A stretch of DNA of 64,000 nucleotides from the NCBI GenBank assembly GCA_963930645.1, contig OZ005662.1, positions 101,974,436 to 102,038,435 on the forward strand, in the 5' to 3' direction. Source of the stretch: Salticus scenicus. Its lineage: Eukaryota; Arthropoda; Arachnida; Araneae; Salticidae. The notes beneath the pieces are model-generated. The model had not been told where the DNA came from and made no database searches. It saw nothing but the letters and a program-made list of their open reading frames with translations. The position numbers and the translations under genes were made by a program. Shown here piece after piece: positions 1 through 12,332 of the stretch (the stretch's first letter is position 1; each line of letters starts with the position of its first letter).

Positions 1-319
1 CTTTTTTATTTTTTTTTCCCAAGCGTATTTTTATGAATATTGAATGTGTTATCTACATTCTCTTGAATAATCGCCAAATATTGCAAATTTTATATTCCTA
101 TAAACACTCGTATAAATGATACGGTAAATTAATAATTATTGTGTGTAGCATATTATTTTATATTTATAATATATATATTAAATATGTATAAGTGATTATA
201 ATTAAATAAGTTTAATTTTGCGTACAGTTCAGATGTAAATACGGTAATTTCCTGCATTTCTGACATTCACGTACACAGATGTAAGGGAATTCAGCGACTT
301 TTTTTTTTTTTTTTTTTTT

Positions 320-475
320 CATGTATGCAGTGATAATGATTGTTGTGGAACATAGTTCTGTGCGTTTCGGGATTCATGCACAGCAAGTCAACCACACAAA
401 GTGAGTGACCTTTTCTTTTATTTTCTGTCCCTTTCTGTCTCTCTTTCTTTTTTCCCAGTTTATCATGTGCGCGAA
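320..475. repeat. Diverged tandem repeat unit A (left of hAT)
   Basis: This unit shares a core with two units on the other side of the hAT element. The shared parts are an ATTG(T/C)TG motif, GTTxTxTGCxTTT, and GATTCATGCACAGCAA at 371-386, matched at 2668-2683 and less exactly at 2809. The unit ends in TGCGCGAA, the duplicated hAT target. Spacing of the GATTCATGCA core, after removing the hAT element and one target copy, is about 167 bp to unit B and 141 bp from B to C. Confidence 0.6.
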
Positions 476-573
476 TAGAGGTCAAGACTTACAATTTTTG
501 TAAGTGGCCAGTGGCCACTGGACATGAATAACTCAGTGGCCACTCGACATTATACCTGATATTCACACACATA

Positions 574-576
<3 letters not shown>

Positions 577-622
<46 letters not shown>
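577..622. repeat. (TA)n microsatellite inside the hAT element
   Basis: Nearly uninterrupted TA dinucleotides. A second short AT run follows at about 709-722. Confidence 0.9.
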
Positions 623-625
<3 letters not shown>

Positions 626-1989
626 GCATAAAACACATATGGTGTGGTCAGAAAATTATATAATAGTGGCCTTTATTGTATTATTTTAATAATAATAATA
701 AAAAAAAAAAATATATATATATGCACTTCCACAGATTAAAAAAAAATAAAAAATCTTTAAATACTGTTTGAAAATAAACATTTTTTTTTTAAAACTTTCA
801 TACTTCTCAAGTTTAAAATTTTCAATATCTGAAATTAAAGCAGGCGGGAGAAAGACAAAATTGGCTGAGAAATCAAATCATTGTAAAATGATTCGACTTT
901 TGAGAGAAGATGTGATCTCGTTTGAATTTCCTTTGAGTGTTTATGATTTTATTCTTATTAGTATTTTAAGAGTGAGTTTTATAAACATATAAGGTAGTTA
1001 TAGTAGCATATAATGCAACTTTTAAATGCTATTAATAACTATAGTATTAGAAAGAAGATTTTAAAGTTTTAGTAATAAGGAAAAATATATGGACTTTCGT
1101 AGTTATGTATTAATTTCATTTTCATACAGAAAACAGCAGGCTATAATGATGACATACTAAAAATATAATGTTATTTCTCATACACAATTCGTGTTTTGCA
1201 AAAATATTTACTTTGTCTTATTGAAAGAGAAATACAAAAATTTTATTCATTTGATAAATTTCACATAGTGTGACATCTCAATTTGAAAAATAGATGTGAT
1301 TAGCATTAGAAGAAAAAAAAAATTATTTTCAGTCTGGGGGAAAAGGGAGGGGGAGGGACTTTTTTGGTATATTATCTGAGATTTAATTATATTAACAGAC
1401 ATGCAATTGCTAAAATTACAAATTAACTGAAAATATTTTGATAACATGATTGTTTAGTTAATTGATTGAACATTGACAATGTCACTTTTAATAAATTAAC
1501 TACCTAAACAGTTATATATGTATATATTTATAGCTTTCTATCTACATTAAAAATTTCAGTATTTTTTTCATCAGCACAAAACAATTCTTTAATATTATTG
1601 CTATAAGTTTTATATCCACATAAAACCTTATTAAAATTCCATGTCAACAAGGGAAAAAAATATATCAAATAAATATAAAATATGATTTTTATTTATGTAC
1701 ATTAATCATACATATCTAAAAAAGCTACAGTAGTTAATTATCAGTTTCTAATATGCATAAAACCAACTGAGTATTAATTTTCTTAAATTGATTTAGAAAA
1801 AATTTTCCTACCTGGAAAATTTAGTCTACATTTTTTAAACTTTTGGAATAGATATTAAACTTAAATATTTAATTTAATTGAGAAAAAATAAGTAGATTTA
1901 TCAAGTTCAGTAATGAAGTTTAAAAATAATTACATATGAGAGAAATATTGAGCACTGCTATCTCTTTATTGTTTCTAGAATTAATCACT

Positions 1990-2318
1990 GATCACTATCT
2001 GGAGATGTGTGTGTGGGGGGAGTAAAAATTAATTACATGGGTAGAAAATATTAAACTTTTTCAGTTCTACTTCTAGAATCTAACAAACCAAGTTTAAAAT
2101 GAATATTGACATTTATGTTGTGGATGGAAAAAAACTGGGAAACAAAAGAATTCTGCAGAACATCTGATTGCCGATCACTAGTTGGAGATAAGAAAATGGG
2201 GGGAGGGGAAAAAATAATTACATGAGGTAGAAATATTTAACAATTCCATTTCTTTATAGGTTCTAGAATCTCATTAAGCAAGTTTAAAATGAATATTGAC
2301 ATTTATGTTGTGGATGGA
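1990..2318. repeat. Tandem duplication (about 185 bp period) inside the hAT element
   Basis: Two diverged copies, 1990-2128 and 2173-2318. Each begins GATCACTA, has a G-rich tract, then AATTACATG, TTCTAGAATCT and AAGTTTAAAAT, and ends in TTGTGGATGGA. The G-rich tracts differ. The duplication lies wholly within the transposon. Confidence 0.75.
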
Positions 2319-2605
2319 GAAAGATTATGAATTGGGTGGCTTCCGTAGCGAATTTTATCGCCGATCGTTAATAGGGTTTCTTTTTTTTTAAAACGGACGA
2401 TATCCGCGATTTTTTTTTTAAAGCAGAAGAAGTTAATTCGCAAAATTCCGCGAATTAGGGGGGGAGGGATCACAGATTTCCGCGAAATCGCGAAAAAACC
2501 GCATGTCTGATTGGCGACTACAGCAATTTTTTTGGATCGCCACTTTTTCAAATTAGGTCGCCACGTGGCGAGTGGCGACCACGAGTCTTGACCTCTATGC
2601 GCGAA

Positions 2606-2830
2606 ACGTTCAGCGTTCATACATGTGTAATAGAAATTGCTGCAGAACGAAGTTTTATGCATTTTATGATTCATGCACAGCAAAATAGCGGCACCCAGTG
2701 ATGTTTTATTCTTATTACTGTTATTATTATTTTCTTTTTAGCACGTGCGCAAAGTATACATACACGCATGATAGTGATTGCTGCTAAACTCAGTTTTGTG
2801 CGTTTTGAGATTCATGCAGAGCCTAGTACT
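2606..2830. repeat. Diverged tandem repeat units B and C (right of hAT)
   Basis: Two more copies of the unit at 320-475. Unit B has its GATTCATGCACAGCA core at 2668 and unit C at 2809. Between them, CACGTGCGCAAA followed by TACATACACGCATG mirrors the junction made by joining the hAT flanks (CATGTGCGCGAA with ACGTTCAGCGTTCATACATG). Confidence 0.6.
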
Positions 2831-3032
2831 ATTCAATTTACTGGTAGATATAAGTAGCGTTAGTACATGTAATGATGTAATAATATATCAGTAAATAAAA
2901 AAAAGTATATTAACAATAATGAATATAAATTTACCGTATCATTTATATTTATATTTAAAATTTGGCGACCTTTAGTTATTATTCAGTGGCATGCGAATAA
3001 TGCGTAAGTACTAATAAAAATACGTTAAAAAA

Positions 3033-5836
3033 TATACTATTACACCTTTCGTTTTCTATTTCATTTCTTTAAGAAAGAAGAATCACAATTTATAACAGGG
3101 GTTTCAGGTAGAATGATGCGTTAACATGTCCTTACGATGTTGCTACTTTTTAAAATGGGGGTGGGGTGGGGATAAGAGAGCGCAGTTGGTAGTCGCCCGT
3201 TTCTTAACTCTGACTTAAGCATGTTCAAAATAGAAAAATTACGTGATCATTGTTTTTGTTTTCAATATTTTAAAATTTATTTATATTTTTAACGTTAGAA
3301 TAGGCTTAAGTTAACTATTGCAGAACTAGACTACTAGAAAACTAAAAAAAAAAAAAAAGTGTTTATCGAAAAAAATGTTTTAATTTATAAATATTTGAAA
3401 CAATCACTAAGGACCTAAAAGTTAGGCAGCTATTTTGAATAACTTAAAAGTTATGCGATTATTGTTTTTGTTTTATGTATTTTTTGTGAATATTTCTATT
3501 TTATTAATATTATAATTAATTTATAATTTTGATACACGGCTAGACTTAAATTAATGGTCGTTTCAGTAAAGTGCTTGGCGAAAAATTCACAGGCTACCTC
3601 AACGTTAAAATTTTAAAAGTAGCCAAAAGTTTTCTTCAATAAACTGTTTCCAAACAAAAATCTTCAATTCTCTTAGTTAAAAGCTAAAATATGTTTTTTT
3701 ATTACTATATTTTTTTATTTTTTTATAATTTTAAACCTTGACAAAGCTTCTTATATATATATGCTGCTGTAAGTGTAACGTAATATTTTCTGTTAAATTA
3801 TTATTTTTTTAATTAATTCATTTGTTGAGTTGCTGTGGATGAAATTTTATTTCTCTTATTTCAATAATTGCCATGATAAATTTAATCGCACTTCCCTGAA
3901 ACGAAATATGTTTGGGGGTTTTATCAACATTTATTTACAATCAATGAAAACACTGTAATACCACTGGGTACTGATTGAATCAAAATAAAAATATGAGTAA
4001 AACCCCTTATAGTTTAGCTTTTACTTTGAGAGAACTGAAATTCTGTTCATTCTATCTCTCGTAACGTTTTGAATTTACATGATATTTGTTTTGGGTTTTT
4101 ATATAAGTTGCTCAATAACTTTGGCTATTAAATTATGTAAATGAAATTTTTATTATGTTTGCGCATGCGTACTTAAAAATTATTTAGCAAACGTGCTCAT
4201 ATTTCGTAAGATATTTAAAAAATTTTTCATTCAGATTGCTGTATGCTATGTCTAATGTAGTATGCCATATTTCCTAAAAATGCCTTTACATACCCTACGT
4301 GTTATAATTAAAAAAGTGGAAATTGTTTTTGCATTTTTTTAAAATTAATCGTTATATCTCCATGAATATATGTGGTACCCTCATAAAATTTCATATAGAT
4401 AATGAGAAAATTCCTCATAATCACTTGCTACAGCTAAAACGCATTTAAAGCATTATCTTTTACAGGGTGATCCAATTTTTTTTTTTTTTTTTTTTACTGG
4501 CCCCCTTTTCTTTTTCATGACACAAGTGTTACAGAAAAATATGAGGTATAACATGTTTTTTATATTACCAAAGTTGTTTCAAGATGATTTCTAAAAAACT
4601 TTTAAAGATATTTGACAAAACATCTAAGTTCGAAAGTGTCCAAATACTTAATGGTAGATAGTATATATTGCAAGCTAAGTTGTTGTATTAATAACTTAGG
4701 TGACATAAGAATTTCTTAAAATGGAATTAAAATTCGGTTTATATAAATTATAACACTTATACATGTCTAAAAATCTAGCACAGTGGACTGTGATAAATTC
4801 TGGCTAAAAAAAATAAACACACTTCATCATCTTTTTGTCGTACATAGGATTTTATAATATGTAATTTATAAAAGTGTAACAAACACTACTATGACACTCA
4901 GAAAACTAGAAGAAAAAAAAATATATAATTATTATGTATAATAATTTTATATTTTAATAAAATTGTAAATTGTAAATAGTTTCTTATAATTTTACATAAA
5001 TAACAATGAATTTGAATAATAATAATAATAATAATAAATAACGATGGATTTGAATAATAATAATAATAAAGCAAAGATTTAGCCTTTTTTCCCAAACACT
5101 CAATAATTCATAACGAAGAAAATTTTTATTTTTCTAAAATGGGCTTAAATAATAAAAAGAAAATGCATATTTTTGCATTCTTTTTATGTACTATTTCTTT
5201 AATATTAAATATTGGGAATTTTGTTGCATTAAATGTTTTTTCAGTAAAGTAGAATACAGAGTTCTTTATTTTTATTTTACTTTTAATTAAATAACTTAAA
5301 TCAATAGCATGCCCTATATATCATAATCAATCATTTAAGATTGGAAAATTATTTAAAATACATGTTTGCTTCCATCATATACTTTTTTACCGTATTTAAT
5401 TATAGAACATTATGATGCATTTACAGTTAAGAGCTTCTTAAAAAAAGTTAATAATGTGTTTATTAAAAGTATTTTTAGAAATGTATTTGAATAATTAATC
5501 AAGTTAAATTCATTGTTGAACTGAAAAATTTCTTTGATTTTTTTTTTTTTACCAATTACGATAATTTAATGATTGATTATTTTATGTGAAACTCCATTCG
5601 AATTTTAAAAAAATCTATTTCCTTTATTAAAACTCCAAGCTGTTATTATTACGCCAATAATTAAATTTTTCTTGACGTTTAAACAAATTAAAATGTTTAC
5701 TACTTCATTTAGTATAATTTTCATTAATGAATAATTAATTGTACCTTCAATTTGGTAGATTTTAAATAATAATAAGTAATGTTATAAATTTCTAAATGTA
5801 ACTTTTTCCCAATTATTTCTGTTAATTATTGGAATC
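3033..5836. other. Gene-free AT-rich stretch
   Basis: Homopolymer runs and short (AAT)n tracts near 5017-5070. CAGGGTGATCCAA at about 4464 resembles a mariner terminal repeat, but no matching opposite end was found. No gene or structured repeat seen. Confidence 0.6.
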
Positions 5837-5871
5837 AATGGCCATACAATTTTATAAATTGTATGGTCATT
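5837..5871. repeat. Short near-perfect hairpin
   Basis: AATGGCCATACAATTT (5837-5852) pairs with AATTGTATGGTCATT (5857-5871) across a short TATA loop, with one G-T pair. It is too short for a typical MITE and is not followed by an RNA-gene-like context. Confidence 0.6.
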
Positions 5872-6437
5872 ATTTTGTTTGGGTGTAAAGGATCTTTATT
5901 AATTTTATTTTCTACTGAAATTGAAAGAGATTATTACATTAAACTCTAGCTTTTGTAAATATACTTTGGTTGCTAAAACATTTAGAACAGTTTTTGAATA
6001 TCACCATAATTTATTATTTTCTTCTTCCTATATAAGAAGAAACCATTGGATTCATTGTTTGACCTTTGGTTTTTCAATGGATATGCACGTTTTAAGATGT
6101 CCTCTGCACAATTGTTCCATTAATATATATCTGTCTGCCCGTGTATGCTAATCAAATTTTGTGTTTAGTGTATCTTGGGCTCCACTGATCGGAATTCAAT
6201 ATAAGTTTATAATTGTCTAGACCTTGACTTAATCATGTGCTGATTAGTTCTTAGTGCATATGACACATATACATGACGCTGTCGTCCTCTTTTTACAAAA
6301 GTTATGATATTGTAGCACAGTTCAGAATTTCATATAAAACTACAAAAATGAGGATTATTTTTAACAAATTTCGTCAAGATTTTTTTTTTCAGTAATAATA
6401 ATAGCACGGCCGTCCTGCAAAAGAAAATTTTTTTTGA

Positions 6438-6977
6438 GTTCTGATACCATTTTTGCTGATTCTTATGTAAAATGACCTCCTGAATCCGAATATGTCTCTC
6501 ATTTTGCCCAGTCACCCACCATTTTCTAGAAACACCACCACGTCTCTCAATTTTCTTTTCCTGATTGATAATTTTATGACCATGAATTTGATTTTATGAA
6601 TGAAAAAGAATCAATTTAACACCTAAAAATGAAAATATGTAAAGTTTGAAAAATAACATTAGTAACAGAATGAAAAAAAAAAAGATATATAATACATAAT
6701 TTTAGTGGCAAATCCCCCCCCCCTCCCCAAATTTTTTTCCTGGTCGCAAATGTCCGTTTATTACAAATTTTCAACTCTGTAGTACTTCAGAAGATATTAA
6801 ATGGTTAAAATAAACCTGTCCCGTCCTAAAAATCAAATTTATAGCCATAAAATCACCGAAAACTGATAAAAATAGGGGGCCATTCCTATAAAATGGTGGG
6901 TGATAGGGCAAAATGGGCGTCATATTCGGATTGAGGAGGTCATTTTACATAAGAATATGCTGAAATGGTGTCAGAAG
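6438..6977. mobile_element. Foldback element with about 150-bp arms
   Basis: 6438-6530 is closely complementary to 6885-6977. Conserved blocks include TTCTTATGTAAAATGACCTC, ATCCGAATATG, CATTTTGCCC and TCACCCACCATTTT. Weaker complementarity continues inward to about 6600 and 6828 (ATTTTATGACCATGAATTTG against its counterpart). The unpaired centre is about 230 bp and includes a C-rich run near 6714. No clear target duplication was found. Probably a MITE of unknown superfamily. Confidence 0.7.
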
Positions 6978-7604
6978 AAAGTTTCATGCCGAGCAGTGTA
7001 GTCAAATAAGATGATTTTTTCTTTAAGCTTCATCTCAATATTTAGTAAATCCTTCATGATCTGCGATGACAGATTTACAGCGGTCCGAAACAATAGGTTA
7101 TAATTTCTGAAAGTGACTCTGGCAAATTTCATGGAATGAAATTCTAGTAATGCTTTCAACCTGCTTAATCTTGGAAACAAATTCTTTAGTTGCAGTTTTA
7201 AGACCTGTGCAATATGACAAAAGTTAAAAAAAATCCGAAAAATAAAATAATAATAAATAAAATAAAATAAAATTCGCAATTTATTACGTTAAACAAAACG
7301 AATTCTCTCTCATAGTTTAAAAAACAGTAATATAAATTTTACATTATGTGTTCTTTATATTTGCCTATAAAACCTGTTCAATTTTTTTGTCCCCCCCCCT
7401 CCCCTTCTGTATACTCTTCAACTTGCAACCTTCTACTGTCCGCCACAGCCGTCCTATTTACAATTTTATTTTATTTTATTTTATTTTATTTTTACTTTAA
7501 ATAATATTATTTAAAGTAAGAAATAATTATTAAACATGATTTTATAATTAATTATAGGGAAGTAATTTTTACAACTGCACCCAAAATTCAACTAAAAATA
7601 TCCG

Positions 7605-8043
7605 TTAAGGGCCCTCTTCACTCACCGCCGCCGGAAGCCCGAGTCAATGTTTTTCTATGGGGAAATTTTCTTTACAAATAACTTATTAACTAATACATAT
7701 TTTTAAATTCTGTTTTCACATTCTGAAAGTTTCCAGTTGTTAAATTGACGCACCTTTTCTAAAAAATTATTTTTTTAATTTTTTATATTTTATTTTGAAG
7801 CTGCAAAATACGAATTTTCAATATGTGAATTTTTTTCATTTTGCAATTTCGAAATAAAATATTAAAAATTAAAAAAAATACATTTTTAAAAAAGGTCCGT
7901 CCATTTAACATTTGGTAATTTTCTGAATGTGAAAACAGAATTTAAAAATATGTATTAGTTAATAAGTTATTTGTAAAGAAAATTTCCCCATAGAGTAACA
8001 TTGTCTCGGGCTTCCGGGGACGGTGAGTGAAGAGGGCCGTTAA
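7605..8043. mobile_element. TTAA-flanked palindromic MITE (piggyBac-type), copy 1
   Basis: The element at 7609-8039 is flanked by TTAA on both sides (7605-7608, 8040-8043). Its ends are complementary, with GCCCTCTTCACTCACCG shared after the first bases. The arms stay complementary for about 200 bp, including CTATGGGGAAATTTTCTTTA and the block around TTCTGAATGTGAAAACAGAA. Almost the whole 431 bp can fold back. TTAA duplication is typical of piggyBac, but no transposase is present. A relative lies at 13191-13639. Confidence 0.8.
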
Positions 8044-9534
8044 AAAAATAAAAGAAAGATACGATGATTTTTTTTTTATTGTGATTTTTGGTTTCAAAAA
8101 GTTAGAGCCTATAAGAAACAGTTAAGTTGTCTTATGTAGGTTTTCGGTTTCTAACGATAATTATCAATAAAATTTAGATGAAGATTATTCTTAAGTCAAT
8201 CGAAAACTTAAATAGCTGGTTTTATCAATTAGTCCTGAGCATAACAGGCTGAAATTTAGAAAATCACCTTCATTTATCCATCTGATCGTGGAGATGAAAT
8301 TTTATTAATGAGGCAACAAAACCACGAACAAAAAAGTTTGAACATACTTGCGAATTTCGTTGTATGACAGTGTGCAAAACTCTGGAAAAAAAATGCAATT
8401 TTTAACATCTTTAAAAGGGCGGTGGGAAAAGAAAAAAGAATAACCGGAAAAGAACTTCGAAAATATCTGGTTATAAACGAATGCATTCACAGTACCAGTA
8501 ATACATTTTAGGCATCCAACGCCTTTTCTCAATAGGCATTCATAGACAATTTTGCTCTCTAGAAAAATAACAGTAAGCAATATACATTCTGGATAGCTTT
8601 GCTTTTAAGAATGTACTTACCGTAATAACAGGCTTACTGTTACATGCTTACCGTCCAATGTAAGTAGATTGAATTTAGATGGAACTAAAAACATTATTCA
8701 TTTCTGTTAACTCTTCTTCCTCTAAACATGCTCTTTTTCCTAAGAAAGTAGCTTCTGCATTAATTTTTAAGTAAGTGGAGGCTTTTCTTGCGGGGATACG
8801 CATGCGTATGCAGCAATCCGCAAAGCATTTCGGGATGGCTCTTGCACTTAGTTTAATACATAATTAATCCTTCTGAAATTCAGTATAAAACATAATATTA
8901 GCAAAAGTGATATTAGGTTATTATACAGACATATCCGTTAAAGTCATCGATCTTGAGATTTTGTTGCACCTATTTTCGTCATAAAGATAATTTTCTCAAC
9001 ATCACTTGTTTATGCTTTAATTTTACCATTCTCGTCGCTGCAAACTGTTTGTAGCCAAATTTTAAAGGTTAAGCTTTTCGAATATCCTTCTTCAAACAAA
9101 GCAACTGCCATACATTTTCCCCTTGCGTCAACTGAACATATGGAGTTATAATTTTATTGCTTTAAAAACGAGACAAATGAGTGTTTTTACCTGGTATTTA
9201 TATAAATAAAGAACAGAAATTATTTGAAAGCCCTGTATCAAACAATATAAATATGAATTAATATCATCTTTCCAGCAACTAAGATAATTTCATGGGAACA
9301 AAATAAAACATTTGCATTAAAAACGTTTATTTTTTTAGGTGATGCAGTTTTTTTTTTTTTTTTTTTTTCCCTTTACGTTCACTACTGTATATTTTTAGCA
9401 AAAACAAATATTAACCCGTAACTGGAGACGGAAGTCAATATGTCTCCGTATTGTTCAATGTCTCTGATTTTCACTTGTTTTATTTTATTTTATTTTTTTG
9501 TCCTGAAATACAATCATCTCCTCATTATTCTTCG
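8044..9534. other. Gene-free stretch
   Basis: Short frames at 8274-8580 show no recognisable domain. TACGCATGCGTA at about 8797-8808 is a 12-bp palindrome. A long T run lies at 9349-9369. Nothing else seen. Confidence 0.5.
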
Positions 9535-9800
9535 ACGACATTTCCTGAAACCATGGAAGCCTCTGCGCAAGTGCTAACTCAATGAATCCAATTCTAAAAT
9601 AGGGGTAAGACAGTCATCTGATAGGGCTGAGACAGTCATCTGACTCAGAGAAAATGAGCGATAACACAGAGCACCGAATTACTCGATGTTTTCCAAATGC
9701 CAACCTGTCGGTCAAGCTTGCACTCCTACAACATTTTGAATACGTCTTTACTGCTAGTTTTAGGAAGTCCAAGTTTGTACACCTGCGTATGACCGAGTTA
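9535..9800. repeat. Dispersed repeat segment, relative of 57737-57960
   Basis: A relatively GC-rich patch. It shares ACCATGGAA(G/A)CCTCTGCGCA, AAGTGC, (A)TTCAA(C/T)GA(A/G)TCCA, AGCGATAA and a later block near CTCxTxACTGCTAG with 57737-57960. It contains an open frame (9654-9932, plus strand) that opens with MSDNTEHRITRCFPNANLSV. The frame is not obviously preserved in the other copy, so I do not call a gene. It also holds a direct repeat, GACAGTCATCTGA, at 9609 and 9631. Confidence 0.5.
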
Positions 9801-11103
9801 TTCTTTTTCAAAGCTTTCATTGCTGTTTATAGAGTCATATTGAATGATATTAAAAGCGAAATGAATAAAGAATTATTCTTAAATAGATATTTTAAAATAT
9901 TATGTTCTTCATTTTTGTTTGTTAAATTCTAACAATTATTGAGCATCAGTGTCATCCCATTATATCTAAACGAAGTTAGTACTCATTGAAAGGCTGTTTA
10001 GGTTTTTCTTATAACATCTTTTGAACAATTAATAGTATAATATTTAACATTTTAAATATTAATATTTTTAATATTTTTGGTAAATACATGTTTTTCAGAA
10101 TATATTGCGTTTACAGGATAAATTCCAATGCTGTTTACAAAAGACAAAAAGGAAATATAACAATAGATTCTTTTTGACTGTGACCGCGTAAGGAAATTTA
10201 TGTCACTAGTTACGAGCTATAGTAAACAATAAAGATTATATTACAAATATTTGTGAAATACAGCGGCCTATATAATATTAAACCTGGTTAAAAGAAAACG
10301 AAATGATAGAGTATCATAAATCAGTAAGTAAATAAACAAAAACAATGATGGCATGCAGATGTAAGTGTTATAGAAGTGTCTTTGTTTTTAATTAAAATCA
10401 CGTTTCAAATTCGATAATATAATTAACTATAAATAAATCAAAGTTAACTATAAAAAATGATTTTTAGATTAATCTGAATTGTACTTTTCCACTCAACTAA
10501 GGTAATACAATTATTCACAGAAAAAAAAAAACTGAAGAAAAAAAAAATCTGAAATTTAGAAACTAACTATAAAATAAAATCATAAATAATTATAACTGAT
10601 ATTTATTTTTATAAGTTCTTACATATGGTTTTAAATGTAATTTGTTTTTTAGTTGATAAGCACGCAAGCATATAAATAGAATGTTATCCAAGCGAGTGAT
10701 AAAACGATTTGCGATATAAATGAGAAAAAACAATGGAAAAAGTTTGAAAAGTTTCCATTTGCCAATTCGAAATGGAAAACTTATTCCATTTAGTATAATG
10801 TCAGTTGTATAAAAAGATTCTGTGAATTAAAAAAATAAAATAAATAACTAAATTATGAAATCCCTTAAAAAAAGAATTATTTTTAAATTACTAATTTTAT
10901 CTATACAACATTAAAAAAAAAGTACCATTGGCCATATTACGAGAATATCGTTTTCGTCACGTTTTTTTAAATGGTTCAACATTTGTATACCTAAACTAAT
11001 AAACATAAATAAATTAAAAAGTACTTGAAAAACACCAATTAAGCTTAGATACTTGAAAAATAAATTATGCAAAAATTATGAATGTAATATGACAGTATAT
11101 TGT
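9801..11103. other. Gene-free AT-rich stretch
   Basis: Poly(A)/poly(T) runs and low-complexity DNA. A small imperfect palindrome around TTTCCATTTGCCAATTCGAAATGGAAA lies near 10752. No gene or larger repeat recognised. Confidence 0.5.
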
Positions 11104-11334
11104 TTAACCCTTTGCGGGGCAGGGTAAATTGGATCATTTAAATTACACTGCCAACTGAATTTACTAACAAAATTAAAATAAAATATATTTTAAATTTTCA
11201 GGTTAAAAAAAGGGGCCTTTTCTGCTATGTTATAAATGTAAATTTTTGATAAAAAATTTCCGGAATGAGTTTTTGCACTTAAGAATTACAATTAGGTGAT
11301 CCATGAGCGGGAACACTGCGACTGAAAGGGTTAA
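11104..11334. mobile_element. TTAA-flanked MITE (piggyBac-type), 223 bp
   Basis: TTAA at 11104-11107 and 11331-11334 bracket an element whose ends read TTAACCCTTTGCGGGGCAGG on the left and, on the opposite strand of the right end, TTAACCCTTTCAGTCGCAG. CCCTTT terminal bases with a TTAA duplication are characteristic of piggyBac-derived MITEs. Internal complementarity is short. GGATCATT near 11150 partly matches GTGATCC near 11296. Confidence 0.75.
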
Positions 11335-11691
11335 GTGATAAATAATTAATAATTATACTAGATGAAAGTTGTTAAAAATTATTTCCATTCAAAAAATATC
11401 AGAAAATGGATTTCTATATGGTAGATCTGTTTACATTTAAACTATTATTATTGTAGAAATTAGGATTTTCAGAGTGTCTCGACATACATATATAAGTGGA
11501 TTTAATTAATGATTCTTGTGCTGGAGTTTAAGGTTATTTAGATCAACTTTAAATTCGTTCTATTTTTTAAATTAATCTTAGACTTAGATGTACTTTTTAG
11601 CTAAACTATCAGCTATGGGGAGAGTTATGACTCCACTTGTATATCTCAAGTCATATCAAGCATATTTGGCAGTTTAATTATTGATTTTTAA

Positions 11692-12300
11692 TTTCTCTTA
11701 CCTATAAGGTAGAGAAAGTATTGTTTTGGGGTCAAATTTTTGAACGCGATATTTTGTTATATTTACACGTTTTGAGGTCCCCTGAATACGAAAATCATGT
11801 TTTTAGCAAATGGTCTGTGTGTCTGTGTGTGTGTGTCTGTGTGTCTGTGTGTCTGTCTGTCTGTTATCAGCATATCTCAAAAACAAATTATGGCAGAAAG
11901 TTCAAACTTAGTATTCTAAATGTGTATCATATACGGATGCTACAGTAAGCTTTTCGTTAAGATCAAGCAAATGGTTCGTGTACAGGGACTCTCAAAAGTA
12001 TTCAAATACATTACGTCTATGGGGGAAATTGCAGGTAAGTAGAGTTTAACGTCTATAGACTGCACTAAACCAAATGAAACGAATATATATTTTTTGTAAC
12101 AGAGATAGTTAACTGGAAAAAAAAAAGGTGTATGTAGGAGCCTCGCCTCCCCCCCTCGGGGGGAAGTCCCCCTCGAGGGGAGTAAATTTTCATGATGGGT
12201 ATTGTTCAAAAGAGCTCGCTAATACCTTTAAAACGAATGGTTGAACCATCGATCTGCGATAATTTAAAACAAAGTTATCGATTTTTTTTACTTTTAACGA

Positions 12301-12332
<32 letters not shown>

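Larger units (their letters stand above)
476..2597. mobile_element. Non-autonomous hAT-superfamily DNA transposon, 2122 bp
   Basis: The ends are perfect 14-bp terminal inverted repeats: TAGAGGTCAAGACT at 476-489 and its complement at 2584-2597. Both sides carry an identical 8-bp direct repeat TGCGCGAA (468-475 and 2598-2605). An 8-bp target duplication with ends beginning TAGNG is the hAT signature. Subterminal GTGGCCACT/GTCGCCAC motifs lie near both ends (about 505-545 and 2535-2580), including a CGCCACGTGGCG palindrome at 2559-2570, as expected for transposase-binding repeats. I saw no hAT transposase or dimerisation-domain sequence, so the copy should be non-autonomous. Joining the two flanks regenerates a normal junction of the surrounding tandem repeat, which supports the boundaries independently. 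Confidence 0.88.
14..3032. mobile_element. Long inverted-repeat (foldback) element, host of the hAT insertion
   Basis: The two ends are imperfect inverted repeats of about 110 bp. The inner 18 bases of the left arm (113-130, TAAATGATACGGTAAATT) are exactly complementary to 2928-2945. Further out, CGCCAAAT (72-79) and CGTATTTTTAT (24-34) find counterparts in the right arm out to about 3032. Subtracting the nested hAT copy leaves a host of roughly 0.9 kb that contains three tandem units. The outer boundary and target duplication are unclear because the left arm nearly reaches the window edge. No transposase is present, so the superfamily is unassigned. Confidence 0.45.

Noticed and set aside
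2303..2683. 126-codon frame on the minus strand
   Set aside because: It crosses the right end of the hAT element and its target duplication, so it joins transposon and host DNA by chance. No domain.
4464..4500. CAGGGTGATCCAA resembling a mariner end
   Set aside because: No matching inverted end was found downstream or upstream, and it runs into a T tract.
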